NCBI GenBank assembly: GCA_963575745.1
Contig: CAUYUJ010012213.1
Location: forward strand, 323,772 to 387,771
DNA length: 64,000 nt
Direction: 5' to 3'
Origin: Prorocentrum cordatum
Taxonomy: Eukaryota > Sar > Dinophyceae > Prorocentrales > Prorocentraceae
Of this stretch, positions 11,000 to 20,085 are shown one piece after another (position 1 is the stretch's first letter; every line of letters starts with the position of its first letter). The notes below the pieces were generated by a model that saw nothing but the letters and a program-made list of their open reading frames with translations, was not told the DNA's origin and searched no databases. The translations under genes and the position numbers were made by a program.

Positions 11000-11185
11000 A
11001 AGCGTCCTGGTTCGCCGGTAGGCCTACCAAAGAATGTTCCAAGAGCCTTTCGTGGTTTGCATCGAAATGTTCTTAGACTAGTTCTGGTCGAGGCTGTCTT
11101 GTTTTAACACGTCGGGTCAATGTTCGAAGAACGTTGTTTTTGTTCTTAGAACATGTTTGGGTTCTGAGAACATTTCGTGGTAGGA
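11000..11185 (+). repeat. Dispersed repeat U, copy 1
   Basis: Shares GTGGCGAAGC, TAGGCC, CAAGAGCCTT, ATGTTCTTAGAA and GCTGGTCGAG-type blocks with 16755-16910. Rich in GTTCTTAGAAC palindromes. Confidence 0.7.
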
Positions 11186-11639
11186 CTAGGCTAGGAATGC
11201 CGGGACGGCCATTCCTTGTTCAATTTTCAGCACCCAAACTTACTACCCTGAGATCCCGGCGCTGCATTTGTTGTCGAACCGGGCATGTGTTCGCCTGCGT
11301 TCGGGCCCGGGGGCCCTCGCAGATGCATCCGGCTCGAGAGGTGATTCAAGAGATGCCTATCGGGCTCCACTCGTGTTTTTGTTTTCTGCGATGTTGCAGC
11401 TTTGTCGCTACATCGGACCTCAGGGTGGTGCTGTGTGCACGTCGCCCCCCCATGGCCACAGGGGGCGACGCGCGCGCTCTGGGGATGCTTGGTGGTGGGC
11501 GCAGCCGGGCCCCGCCTCTGGGGCTACGACGTATGCCATAGGGGTGCGGTTTCGTACGGCCTCGTCGGACACACGCCTGCGAGGAGCACGCACAGCACTG
11601 GCATGGTCCTATAAGACAGGGCTAGGATCGGGATAAATC
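11186..11639. other. Unassigned spacer
   Basis: Plus frames 11134-11541 and 11268-11636 are open, without recognisable domains. Nothing firm. Confidence 0.35.
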
Positions 11640-11785
11640 GCTCCAGAGCGTTCCGGAGCGCTCTCAGAGCGTTCCGGAACGCTCTGGAGCGGCCGCGGCG
11701 CCCAACACATCCTCCAAACCCGCCGATTCACAGAGATTTCGAGTTGTCCCGATCCGATTTTGTCTCGATCTTCGCGTCGTTTTAT
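11640..11785 (+). repeat. Dispersed repeat O, copy 1
   Basis: Begins with a hairpin (CCAGAGCGTTCCGG against CCGGAACGCTCTGG) and continues GCGGCGCCC, ATCCTCC, CAGAGATT and TCGAG. Related copies at 33180 and 60860. Confidence 0.78.
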
Positions 11786-11834
11786 CCTCCTGCCTTCCGC
11801 ATCGCTGCCCGTTGTGCCTCCCGCCTCTCAGCGA

Positions 11835-11999
11835 GCGAAGAACGGTATAAAATGAACTTTTTCGCTGTCGGGAGCGCCTGTCCCTGGGCGGCTGGAAAGT
11901 TTCTACCCCTATGGTGCCACCGTAAGGGTATAAACTTTCCGGCCGCCCAGGGACAGGCGCCCCCGACAGCGAAAAAGTTCATTTTATACCGTTCTTCGC
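11835..11999. mobile_element. Foldback element K
   Basis: Nearly perfect inverted repeat with ~75 bp arms. The left arm reads GCGAAGAACGGTATAAAATG and the right arm ends CATTTTATACCGTTCTTCGC. The loop holds CCCCTATGGTGCCACCG. Only one copy is in the window and I see no clear target duplication. Confidence 0.93.
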
Positions 12000-12246
12000 C
12001 CGTTAAGCCTCCGCCCTCCCCCCTCGGGCCCGCCCCCGCGGCCCCCCCCCCCCGTTGGGGAGAGCCCCTGGGCGGGCCGGACCCCCCTCGCGCGGGGGGG
12101 GAGGGGAGCACGACGGGGGGGGGGAGGGCGCCCCGACGCCCAGCCCTCGACCCTCGGCGCTGCGCCCTCGGCCCTCGGCCCTGCTGCGTCCGACAGGCCC
12201 TCGGCCCCCACGTCGCCTTCGGCCCCACGGGGTCCTGCAGAGGCCC
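12000..12246. other. C/G homopolymer-rich spacer
   Basis: Many C and G runs and CCCTCGGCCCT words. No gene supported. Confidence 0.5.
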
Positions 12247-12418
12247 TCCACTCTCTAGGCGATGCTTAAGAAAACGGAAGTTTTCGGCCAGAGCCTCGAT
12301 GATTCTTCATGTTTCAATGCAAATCCCAAGATTTCGATCGAAATTCTGGGTTTTGACTCAAGTTCTGAGACTATATGAATTTCTTAACCCATGATTTCTT
12401 AAGCATTTCGCAGGGTGT
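12247..12418 (+). mobile_element. MITE-like element A, copy 2
   Basis: Same family as copy 1, with ends CACTCTCTAGGCGATGC and GCATTTCGCAGGGTGT. The flanking TA is not preserved on either side, so this copy is older, deleted at the edges, or recombined. Confidence 0.92.
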
Positions 12419-12966
12419 CGGCCCTCGGCCCTCGGGAGACGGCGGCGCTCGGGGCCCCCATGGCGCTCGGGCCGCCCCACCGGCCCGTTCCCAGCTCGAG
12501 TACGACGTCGACGTGGACGGGGGCGGCGGCTTCGCCAGGGCCGGCTCCACGGACACGGCGTCCTTTCGCCTGACAGGCAGCTTTCCTCCTGCTCCTCCTT
12601 CTCCTCCTTCTCGGATGAGGAGGGAGGTGAGGGAGGGAGGTGGAGGGTGTGGGAGGAGGGGAGGGAGGGGCTAGGAGGATGAGGGATGTGTAGAAGCAGA
12701 GGGGAAGGGGGAGGGGAGGGGAGGGGGCGAAAGGTAAGAGGGAGGGGAAGGTGGAGTAGGATGAGCGGCGAGGATGAGGGCGAGGAGGAGGGGCAGTTTC
12801 CTCGCCGATCAAGGAGTCAGGCAACCCGATGGGCGGCGGGGTTAGGGTTTGGAATTCGTCGAACGCGTGGCGAAGTCCGAGCCCTACCCCGACCTCCCAT
12901 CGGTTCGGGAGAATCGATCGATGGTCAGTGGGGGTAGGGTTCGGATGTCGCCACCTAGAAAGGATC
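12419..12966. other. GC-rich and purine-rich spacer
   Basis: 12610-12800 is G/A-rich (GGGAGGGG words). No gene or named repeat. Confidence 0.5.
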
Positions 12967-13174
12967 AGGGGCAACGATAAGGGGGGGATCGACATAGGGG
13001 GGATGTATCGACCCCCCGTCGTCCATGGATCGCCGATAGGGGCCCGATAGCCCGAGCCTTCCCAGGAGCGTGCGGATTCACTGTCGGGGGCCTATCGCCG
13101 ATCCATCGGCGATGTGTCCAGGTCGATGTGCCCCCCCCCCCCCCCCGTGCCAGTCCCCTCCTACCGTTGCCCCT
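12967..13174. mobile_element. Inverted-repeat element B1, copy 2 (most complete)
   Basis: Ends AGGGGCAACGATAAGGGGGG and CTACCGTTGCCCCT. The interior has GGGGATGTATCGACCCCC, GGATCGCCGATAGGGGCCCG and CGCCGATCCATCGGCGATG. AAAGGA lies within 2 bp of both ends and may be a target duplication. Confidence 0.88.
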
Positions 13175-13319
13175 CAAAGGAGGGGGGGGTGACTGGGAAC
13201 TCTTTGGACGCGACATCTGCTGCACGCCGCAGCCGGTTTCGGCTCCGCCGCCGAGCTCCTTCCTCGATGCGGGTACCACTGGCACCTCCGGCGCCGGGAG
13301 ACGCTGACAGCTCTGCCCA

Positions 13320-13895
13320 TTGGGTCTGTGGCCTGCGCCATCCCGCTGACCCCCAGATAAGACAAAGAGTCAGAGCCCCGAATCATCAGGGGTAACTCGG
13401 GTCAGGGATAACTCGGGTTCGTTTTTCGGGAATCCGAACCCGAGTTACCCCGGACCCGAGTTACCCCGGATAACTCGGGCGTCCAGAGCCCCGAATCATC
13501 AGGGGTAACTCGGGTCAGGGATAGCTCGGGCTCGTTTTTTTCGGGAACCCGAACCCGAGTTACCCCGGACCCGAGTTGCCCCGGATAACTCGGGCGCCCA
13601 GAGCCCCGAATCATCAGGGGTAACTCGGGTCAGGGACAACTCGGGCTCGTTTTTCGGGAACCCGAACCCGAGTTACCCCGGACCCGAGCTACCCCGGAGA
13701 ACTCGGGCGCCCAATAATGCTCGATCGCGGGCGTCATTCGGAGCATTGCGGCCCGAATCCAACGCTGGTGTCGGCACGACACAACCTGCCGTATGTGGCC
13801 TGCGCCATTCCGCTGACCCCCAGAGAAGACAAAGCGTGATGCTCGATCGCGGGCGTCATTGGGAGCATTGCGGCCCGAATCCACTGCGTCGTGTC
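13320..13895. repeat. Satellite F, cluster 1, with flanking duplication
   Basis: Three units starting CAGAGCCCCGAATCATCAGG at about 13371, 13484 and 13599, so a period of 113-115 bp. Each unit carries complementary GGTAACTCGGGT and ACCCGAGTTACC words and can form hairpins. Flanks GCCTGCGCCATNCCGCTGAC and GCTCGATCGCGGGCGTCATT each occur twice, so a larger block was duplicated as well. Confidence 0.93.
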
Positions 13896-14028
13896 TCGAT
13901 TCTCTTGGGCCTTGCCGGCTCTCTTGGGGCCTCCGGAGGCGGGCGGCCCGTGTCCAGGCGGGGCTCGGCGGAGCCCCCCTTGCCGTCCGGCCCTGCAAGA
14001 GCAGGATCCCGCGCCGCGGACCCGTCAG

Positions 14029-14203
14029 TCACCACCTACCAGACCACCCCAACCCAACCCGAAGGCCTCAATTTGCCCTCCATTTCCAGTAGGGGGGGGT
14101 CGGGGAACGTCGAAAAAACACATGGAACCCGTACCCCCCCAACCCGAAATTCGGGTCAAATTCGGGTCTTCGGGTTGGGTTGGGGTGGTCTGGTAGGTAG
14201 TCA
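14029..14203. mobile_element. MITE-like element Q, copy 1, with 5 bp target duplication
   Basis: Ends TCACCACCTACC and GGTAGGTAGTCA, inside ~30 bp inverted repeats (AGACCACCCCAACCCAACCC against GGGTTGGGTTGGGGTGGTCT). It is flanked on both sides by GTCAG (14024-14028 and 14204-14208), a perfect 5 bp target duplication. Related copy at 41888. Confidence 0.95.
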
Positions 14204-15074
14204 GTCAGTTTTGCCAGGGGTCTGAAAATTCCCAGGCCATTCCTTGAGATTCGGAGTTTTGCGGACTCTCAGATCCGGGCAGATTTGGAGCGCCTATGAT
14301 GGTCTTCTTTGTTGGGGGGCAGGCCGAGTTCACTCCGTGTGAGCCGCCTTCCTACTTCAGGTCTGTCCAGCTCTTCCCGCAGGGCCTGTACTCAAACAGC
14401 GGTCCCACTGTTCCCAGACCTCCGAGGCAGTGTTCTTTTGTTCATGACGTGCCCCTCCCCCCTGGAGCTTTCGACCTAATTCCAGGGACTGCTTTCTGTT
14501 GTTCGTCGCGGACGGGTCGTTTTCTGATGGTTGTGGCGTTCGGAATGGGCCTCTCAGTGTTGCCAAAGCGTCCTTGGCCCAATGTTCCCAGGATTCCCTG
14601 GGCAGGCTCAGCTGGCCCTCAGAGCACCCAGTCTCAGGGGGCTCCAGCAGCACGGCGCGAGAACGCTAAGGACACCTTGGGTCAGGACCGCTTCTAGCCA
14701 CACGCGGCTCCGGAGGCCGAGCGGCACCGAACTTGGTACTCACCAGCGGGTACTTCGGAAGCCCATGACAAGCTGCCACGTGAGGGCCTCGCTCGGGCAT
14801 GGCAGCGTTGCCCCCGCATTGGGAAGGGCTGTGCTCGATGGGCCGCTGGCCCAAGATCCCGTCGGTGGAGCCCCCCTTCGGCCGTCAGAGGGCGCGTGGA
14901 GAGGCGGAGCTCGCGAGCATGTCCTGCCGCCTCCCCTGGCGCTGTTCGCCAGGGGCGTCGGGGAGGTGCCCCTGTGGCCGTGGGCCGCCGATGTCGGGCC
15001 GCTCTGTGGGTCCCGACTCGATGATGGTGGGTCTTGGGAAATGGGGGGGGGATCGACCGGTGCAGGAAAGGTCC
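14204..15074. other. Spacer with weak coding signal on both strands
   Basis: At 14357-14653 the minus strand has a hydrophilic protein-like frame (for example SENDPSATNNRKQSLELGRK) and the plus strand has a frame at 14296-14697. No domain is recognised in either, and I cannot choose. The rest is GC-rich spacer. Confidence 0.3.
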
Positions 15075-15302
15075 AGGCCTCCCATATGGGATTGGGGTAG
15101 ACGGGGTCGAATGATCGCGCCGCATCGCCGATGCATCGGCGATGCGGCTTGATGTGAAGCCCGCTCTGCTTCACGTCGGCAGCGCCGATGCATCGCCGAC
15201 GTCGCCGATGCATCGCCGAGGCATCGCCGATGCATCACCGATGCACCGTTGATGTGGCGCGATCCTCCGACCCTATCTGCTCGGACCCCATTTGGGAGGC
15301 CT
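15075..15302. mobile_element. Inverted-repeat element B2, copy 2
   Basis: Ends AGGCCTCCCATATGGG and TTTGGGAGGCCT. The inner part has many CGATGCATCGCCGA units. Most complete B2 copy. Confidence 0.9.
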
Positions 15303-15607
15303 CTCAAGGGGGCTCTAAGGGGCTCCCCAGGGCCCCCGAAGGTACACGAAAAGCGTCCTCACCCGACCCAGTCATTGCCCCCCCCATTGAGCCCAGCCCG
15401 ATCGGCGGCGTCCCGTTCCTCTGGAACTTCGGGGTAGGCAGGAAGCGCACGAGACACGGAGAATCGAAGAACCCCTTAGCCCTGGTAACACAACGGAGTC
15501 GCAGCCCGACCCAGGCCCCCTTCCTGCTGCATAATCACTCCGGGTGGTCTGGTTCGGCGCATCCGCGAAACGTACATCATGCCTCTCATGGCCTGGGCCT
15601 CTCATGA

Positions 15608-15866
15608 CCTGGGCTCGCCCCCAACGGGCGAGGGGTCCTTTGATTGCGAACCGACAGGCGCAACAGCCCTTGGGGGCCGACTCTGTAAGAACGGTTTTTT
15701 GAAGGCAGATCTGCCTTCAAAAAACCGTTCTTACATTGAAGGCAGATCTGCCTTCAAAAAACCGTTCTTTTGAAGGCAGATCTGCCTTCAAAAAACCGTT
15801 CTCACAGGGCTCGCCCCCAAAGGGCGAGGGGTCCTTTGACTGCGAACCGACAGGCGCAGCAGCCCC
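15608..15866. repeat. Repeat E: palindrome cluster between direct repeats
   Basis: A ~60 bp block (GGGCTCGCCCCCAA, GGGCGAGGGGTCCTTTGA, GCGAACCGACAGGCGCA) occurs at about 15611-15669 and 15807-15866. Between them, at 15685-15805, lie overlapping perfect palindromes centred on GGCAGATCTGCC with arms GAACGGTTTTTTGAA and TTCAAAAAACCGTTC. The core is repeated three times. Confidence 0.95.
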
Positions 15867-16069
15867 TCGGGGGGCCAGACGGGCCTCGCCGCCCGCGCGG
15901 GACGGCCGCACGCCGCCGCGTGTGGCGGCGACGGCGCGACGGCGGCGAGTTGCCGCGCGCGGCGGCCCCGGCGCGGCGCACGTCGGCGCTCGACGGGACG
16001 AGTCAGGAGCGAAAGAAGGACGTACACGTACTTTATTAGTGAATTTAATTGGTTTTAGGGTTTTAACAA

Positions 16070-16561
16070 ATGGTCGCAGCCACGCAGAGGGCGTGCGTAG
16101 CGACGCCCCAAATGCTCGGTCTCCAGTACTTCTACGTGGCGGCGCCCCCGCAGGCACGCAGAGGGCACGCGTGGCGACGGGGGCGTCGCCACGCAGAGCT
16201 TCTAAAGACCAAACATTTTGAAGACCAATTGTTTCCACTACTAAAGTACATGAATCCACGCAGTTTTCGAGAGTTCGCATTGCACGACTGTGCGTATCAC
16301 GCGGCACGTCTCGCGGGTCACGGGGCCGTGTTCATGTACAATAGCTGGGCGCGTACGTCCTTTGTGGGGTCCCTAATGAGAGGCGACGAGGGGGCCTTCG
16401 GTAGCAAGTCGTGGGAGCGTCGTATGCCCTCGACCCAGGATAGCGAGGGTGCGCGGGTAAGGATACAGGGGCCTCGGAACGCCATGTTGACGGTTTCCGT
16501 GCGGGGCGCAGCAGAATGCCGAGGGATGCCGAACACCGAAGGGGCAAGGATGCAAGGGTAG
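16070..16561 (+). CDS. Weak open frame, function unknown
   Basis: 163 codons. Its first third lies in a duplicated, hairpin-forming GC block (CACGCAGAGGGC twice). The middle, about residues 45-110, reads like protein (HFEDQLFPLLKYMNPRSF, then FALHDCAYHAARLAGHG). No domain is recognised, there is no splice support, and a minus frame overlaps it. It could be chance. Confidence 0.25.
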   Translation: MVAATQRACVATPQMLGLQYFYVAAPPQARRGHAWRRGRRHAELLKTKHFEDQLFPLLKYMNPRSFREFALHDCAYHAARLAGHGAVFMYNSWARTSFVGSLMRGDEGAFGSKSWERRMPSTQDSEGARVRIQGPRNAMLTVSVRGAAECRGMPNTEGARMQG

Positions 16562-16754
16562 CTTTGGAAAGGTGCCCCATCCTTACTATCATGGTCGACT
16601 GTACCCTCGAACTTTCGTCCTTAGGGTGCACTGGCGTCGACTGGCGTCTGGTCGTCGGGGAGATAGCGCGTAGTTAGCGTCGATAGGCGTCGATTCGCAG
16701 GAGCCCGCAACATTGTGTCGGAGGCTCCTATGGATTGCAACCGAAAGGGGTCAA

Positions 16755-16910
16755 GCACTGGCGAAGCCTCCTGACTTGCCCATAGGCCCACATCCCAAGA
16801 GCCTTCTGTGGCGTGTACGGCATGTTCTTAGAACATTGCTGGTCGAGTCACGCAGCCGAGACAGTCTAGTTTCCATTGATCGGTATCGAGTTCTGAGAAC
16901 ACTGCTTGTG
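16755..16910 (+). repeat. Dispersed repeat U, copy 2
   Basis: Matches 11000-11185 in the blocks GGCGAAGC, TAGGCC, CAAGAGCCTT, GTTCTTAGAAC and GCTGGTCGAG. Confidence 0.7.
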
Positions 16911-17087
16911 CCAGTACCGTTTATCCGTCCCCTTTCCCCTTTCCCCATCCCCATCCCCATCCCGAGCCCTTCTGCTTTCCCAGCCAGTGGGGCCCGCCCA
17001 CTCTGCTGGGGGTGAGGGTCGGATAAATGATGTTCATTTTGTTCCTTCTGTTCTTGAACGTTCCCTCTTCCTCAGAGCCCCTCGTGG

Positions 17088-17256
17088 TACACCTTAGGCG
17101 ATGCTTAAGAAAACTTGAATTTTCGGCCAGAGTCTCGATTATTCTTAATGTTTCAATGTAAATCCCAAGATGTGGATAGAATTTTTGGGTTTTTATTCAA
17201 GTTCTGAGACTATGAATTTCTTAACCCATGATTTCTTAAGCATTTCGCAGGGTGTA
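17088..17256 (+). mobile_element. MITE-like element A, copy 3 (with TA duplication)
   Basis: Ends TACACCTTAGGCGATGC and GCATTTCGCAGGGTGTA, with TA on both sides. Differs from copy 1 by a handful of substitutions. Confidence 0.95.
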
Positions 17257-17436
17257 GGCCAACAGGGACACCCGAGGACGGCCGGTGCCTGCCCCTGCAG
17301 GGGGCCCCGGGCCCCGCAGCCGGCCTCCCCGGGAGGCGCCCCCCCCCCGGGCCCCCGCGCGCGAGGAGCGGCGTCGGCGCCCGCCCCGTCCGACGCGAGT
17401 CCTGCCCCGCCGTGGCCTGCCCCCCTCGAGCTGCGA

Positions 17437-17584
17437 CCCTGACCTTCCAGGAGGGCTAAAAGATAGCACTCGACCTAAAAACCTATCCCAGAGCTATTCC
17501 ACGTCTTGGTTTTAGGCTGTTTCGCCCCGCTTTTTAGGTTTTTAGGTCTCCAGTGCTAAAAAATAGCTCTCTGGAAGGTCAGGG
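17437..17584. mobile_element. MITE-like element S with ~9 bp target duplication
   Basis: Ends CCCTGACCTTCC and GGAAGGTCAGGG. The arms extend imperfectly to ~45 bp through GACCTAAAAACCT and AGGTTTTTAGGTC. Flanks GAGCTGCGA (17428-17436) and GAGCTGCGG (17585-17593) match at 8 of 9 positions. A 9 bp duplication is typical of Mutator-type elements, by family knowledge. Single copy here. Confidence 0.9.
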
Positions 17585-17619
17585 GAGCTGCGGGCTTGGA
17601 CCGCTCTGGCGGGTCTGAT

Positions 17620-17850
17620 CAGAGCCCCGAATCATCAGAGGTAACTCTCGGGTCAGGGCTATCTCGGGTCGGTTTTTCGGGATGCCGAACCCGACTTTCC
17701 CCGGACCCGAGTCACCGCGGATATTTCGGGCGTCCAGAGCCCCGAATCATCAGGGGTAACTCGGGTCAGGGTCAACTCGGGTTCTTTTTTTCGGGAACCC
17801 AAACCCGAGTTACCCCGGACCCAAGTTACCGCGGATAACTCGGGCGTCCA
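17620..17850. repeat. Satellite F, cluster 2
   Basis: Two units starting CAGAGCCCCGAATCATCAG at about 17620 and 17735 (115 bp apart), diverged from cluster 1. It starts about 27 bp after the target duplication of element S. Confidence 0.92.
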
Positions 17851-17999
17851 ATCTGAACCTGGAGCCCTCGGCCCCCCCAGCCAGGCAAGCGTTCGCGGGC
17901 TGGGGGACGAGACCCGTGGGCCGCCCTGCAGTCGGTGGTCTGGCCCACCCGGGCCTCGCCCGCCGTGCAGGTCTTCCCCCCCCCCCCCCTTAAGTCCTG

Positions 18000-18235
18000 G
18001 CCCTGCCCCCCGTCTCTCCCCCTCCCGATGCTCCCGCCTCCTGCTCCCCTATTCTCCCGTTCTTATTATCTCGTCCGTCTCACAGTCCTGGAGGACGAGC
18101 CTCCTCTTTCATCCCTCCCTCCCTCACTCTCCTCCCCTCCCTCCCCTCCCTCCCCTCCCTCCCTCACTCCCTCCCGCCCTCCTCTCCCTTCGTGCCTCCC
18201 TCCCTCCCTCCCTGGCCTCCCTCTCCTCCTCCACG
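18000..18235. repeat. CCTCCCT pyrimidine-rich tract
   Basis: Low-complexity C/T tract made of CCCTCCCT words. No exon is evident on either side. Confidence 0.7.
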
Positions 18236-18432
18236 TCCCGACCGGACCGCCCCCCAGATCCTTCTCGACGGTGCTTCATCCCAGACTGCTTCCGACGGGC
18301 CCGGGGACCTGGAGCGGGCTCTCGCATGCCGAGGTCGAGGAACAGGTTCAAGTCTGCTATGCCATGAATATTTTCCCAATTCGAATTTTCTGCAATCTGG
18401 GCCCTGCGACCCCCCCCCCCCCCTAAACTTAA

Positions 18433-18580
18433 ACCGGACTTGTCCCTCTACATGAGGAGTATTCAAAAATAGTAAACATAGTCTAGGGACGATTTTTTTG
18501 ATTATGTTTGACCATTTGGGAGTTTGTTTACTATGTTTAATTTTTCGCCCAAGATCCTCCTGTAGGGGGACAGGCTCGAC
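18433..18580. mobile_element. MITE-like element N, copy 1
   Basis: Inverted ends TGTCCCTCTACATGAGGA and TCCTCCTGTAGGGGGACA. The AT-rich interior has AAACATAGTCTAGGGACGATT, homologous to copy 2 at 38398. Confidence 0.88.
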
Positions 18581-18644
18581 CTGACCCCAAACGGAGATCC
18601 TGGATCCCTGGCTCGGGGGGCCCCCTGGACGCATCTGCAGCTCC

Positions 18645-18741
18645 TGGGCCCTCCTCCCCCCTCCTCCCCCTCCTCCCCCCTCTCCTCCCCCTCCTCCTCC
18701 TCCCCCTCCTCCACCTCCTCCTCCCCCTCCTCCTCCACCCA
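18645..18741. repeat. TCC/CCTCCCC tract
   Basis: Pyrimidine array ending CTCCACCCAG, a good splice acceptor. A plus frame then runs from 18742 (begins EGEASPSPRETPLGFPG), but it soon enters the CCAAGAGGCCC repeat, so an exon is possible and not proven. Confidence 0.8.
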
Positions 18742-18839
18742 GGGAAGGCGAGGCCTCGCCCAGCCCTCGCGAGACGCCCCTGGGGTTCCCCGGGCTTTTG
18801 GGAGCTCCTGGGGGCCCCTGCTGGGCCCAGGCAGCGGCC

Positions 18840-19340
18840 CTCCATCGGTCAGCAGGGCGGCCGAATGGCCCCCCGAGGCCCCAAGAGGCCCCAAACATCC
18901 ACCAGACGCTCGAAGACGACCCAAAGAGCGCTCCCAAGGAGCTTCCGAAATGCAGAAACTTTAGTTCCCAATGGTTTTTGCATGATTTGGGGGATGCTCT
19001 GTTCTTCGGTCTTCAGGCGTCCGAGACCACCCAAGAGGCCCGACAATCATGCCAAATCTATCCGAAAGGGCTTCCTGGCAGTCCAAGAGACCCCCCAAAC
19101 GATCCAACGTGGCCCCAAGATTGCCCGAAGAGAGCCCAATGACGGCCCAAGATGGCCCCAAGACGCCCCCCGAAGCATTCCAAAGCGTGACCTGGTCGTT
19201 GAGGGAGACCGCAATTGGAAGCAGGGTTGCCCGAGGAAGCCACCACCAGAGGCCCCCGGAAGCGCCCAGGAGGCTTCCAGAAGGCTGCCCAAAGCTATGT
19301 ACAATTTTCTCGAGGCCCCCAAGAAGCTTTCCAAAGAGAA
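18840..19340. repeat. Degenerate CCCAAGAGGCCC repeat block
   Basis: Reverse-complement version of the CTTGGGGCC repeat: CCCCAAGAGGCCC, GGCCCCAAGA and GCCCAAGA words every 10-25 bp. All three plus frames stay open over long stretches, which is typical of such arrays. Confidence 0.75.
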
Positions 19341-19588
19341 GCCTCCGCAAACAGAGCAGAGGAGGATGGGGAAGAGTTCGCAGGGGAGGGCGAGAATGTG
19401 GAAGAGGAAGAGGAAACATGAGGGAAGGATCATGAATTGCATCATCATGGCGACGACGTCGGACAAGGCAGCGATGAGTCATCGCTACTATTGTTTCTGC
19501 TTTACCTTCCCGCCCGTCCGCCGCGACTTCCGCCTGCTTGCCAGAGTTCAAGGACCACGGTGCATGGCGTGAAGCGCGAATGCAGGCT

Positions 19589-19757
19589 TACACTCTAGGC
19601 GATGCTTAAGAAAACTGTAGTTTTCGGCCAGAGTCTCGATGATTCTTAATGTTGTATTATAAATCCTAAGATTTCGATAGACATTCTGGGTTTTTATTCA
19701 AGTTCTGAGACTATGAATTTCTTAACCCTTGATTTCTTAAGCATTTCGCAGGGTGTA
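19589..19757 (+). mobile_element. MITE-like element A, copy 4 (with TA duplication)
   Basis: Ends TACACTCTAGGCGATGC and GCATTTCGCAGGGTGTA with TA on both sides. It lies just upstream of the coding island at 20086. Confidence 0.95.
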
Positions 19758-19884
19758 TTCTTCTCCTGTCCCGGGCCTCCAGCTGGGGGTCGTGTGTTGG
19801 CAGTCCTGTGGGGCAGGACATCGCCCTCCCACGGCCGATCGGGCGGATTCTCAGGCGCGGTCGTGCCGAGCTTCCTCACCGCCG

Positions 19885-19960
19885 CCTCTCCAGCTCATCC
19901 TCCTCCTCCTCCCCCTCCTCCTCCTCCTCCTCCTCCTCCTCCTCCTCTTCATCCTCGAGC
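19885..19960. repeat. TCC array 5' of exon 1 of the 20.1 kb island
   Basis: TCC triplets lying between a possible upstream exon and the acceptor at 20085, with C-runs and a poly-T after it. Consistent with intronic sequence on the plus strand. Confidence 0.85.
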
Positions 19961-20085
19961 CTCGTTGCCCCCCTCTGCCGCTTTTTTTGTTCTTGCGCGG
20001 GCTAGGGGGGGGGGGGGGCACGCACGCGCCCGTAGCGTCCGAAGGCCTGTCGCTTCTCCCCCCCCCCCCGCTGGCGGCGTTACAG

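Noticed and set aside
13371-13712. CRISPR-like array
   Set aside because: Units of ~114 bp are continuous, with no spacers. It is a satellite.
16040-16065. Telomere-like TTTAGGG repeats
   Set aside because: Only two imperfect units (TTTTAGGGTTTT), no array.
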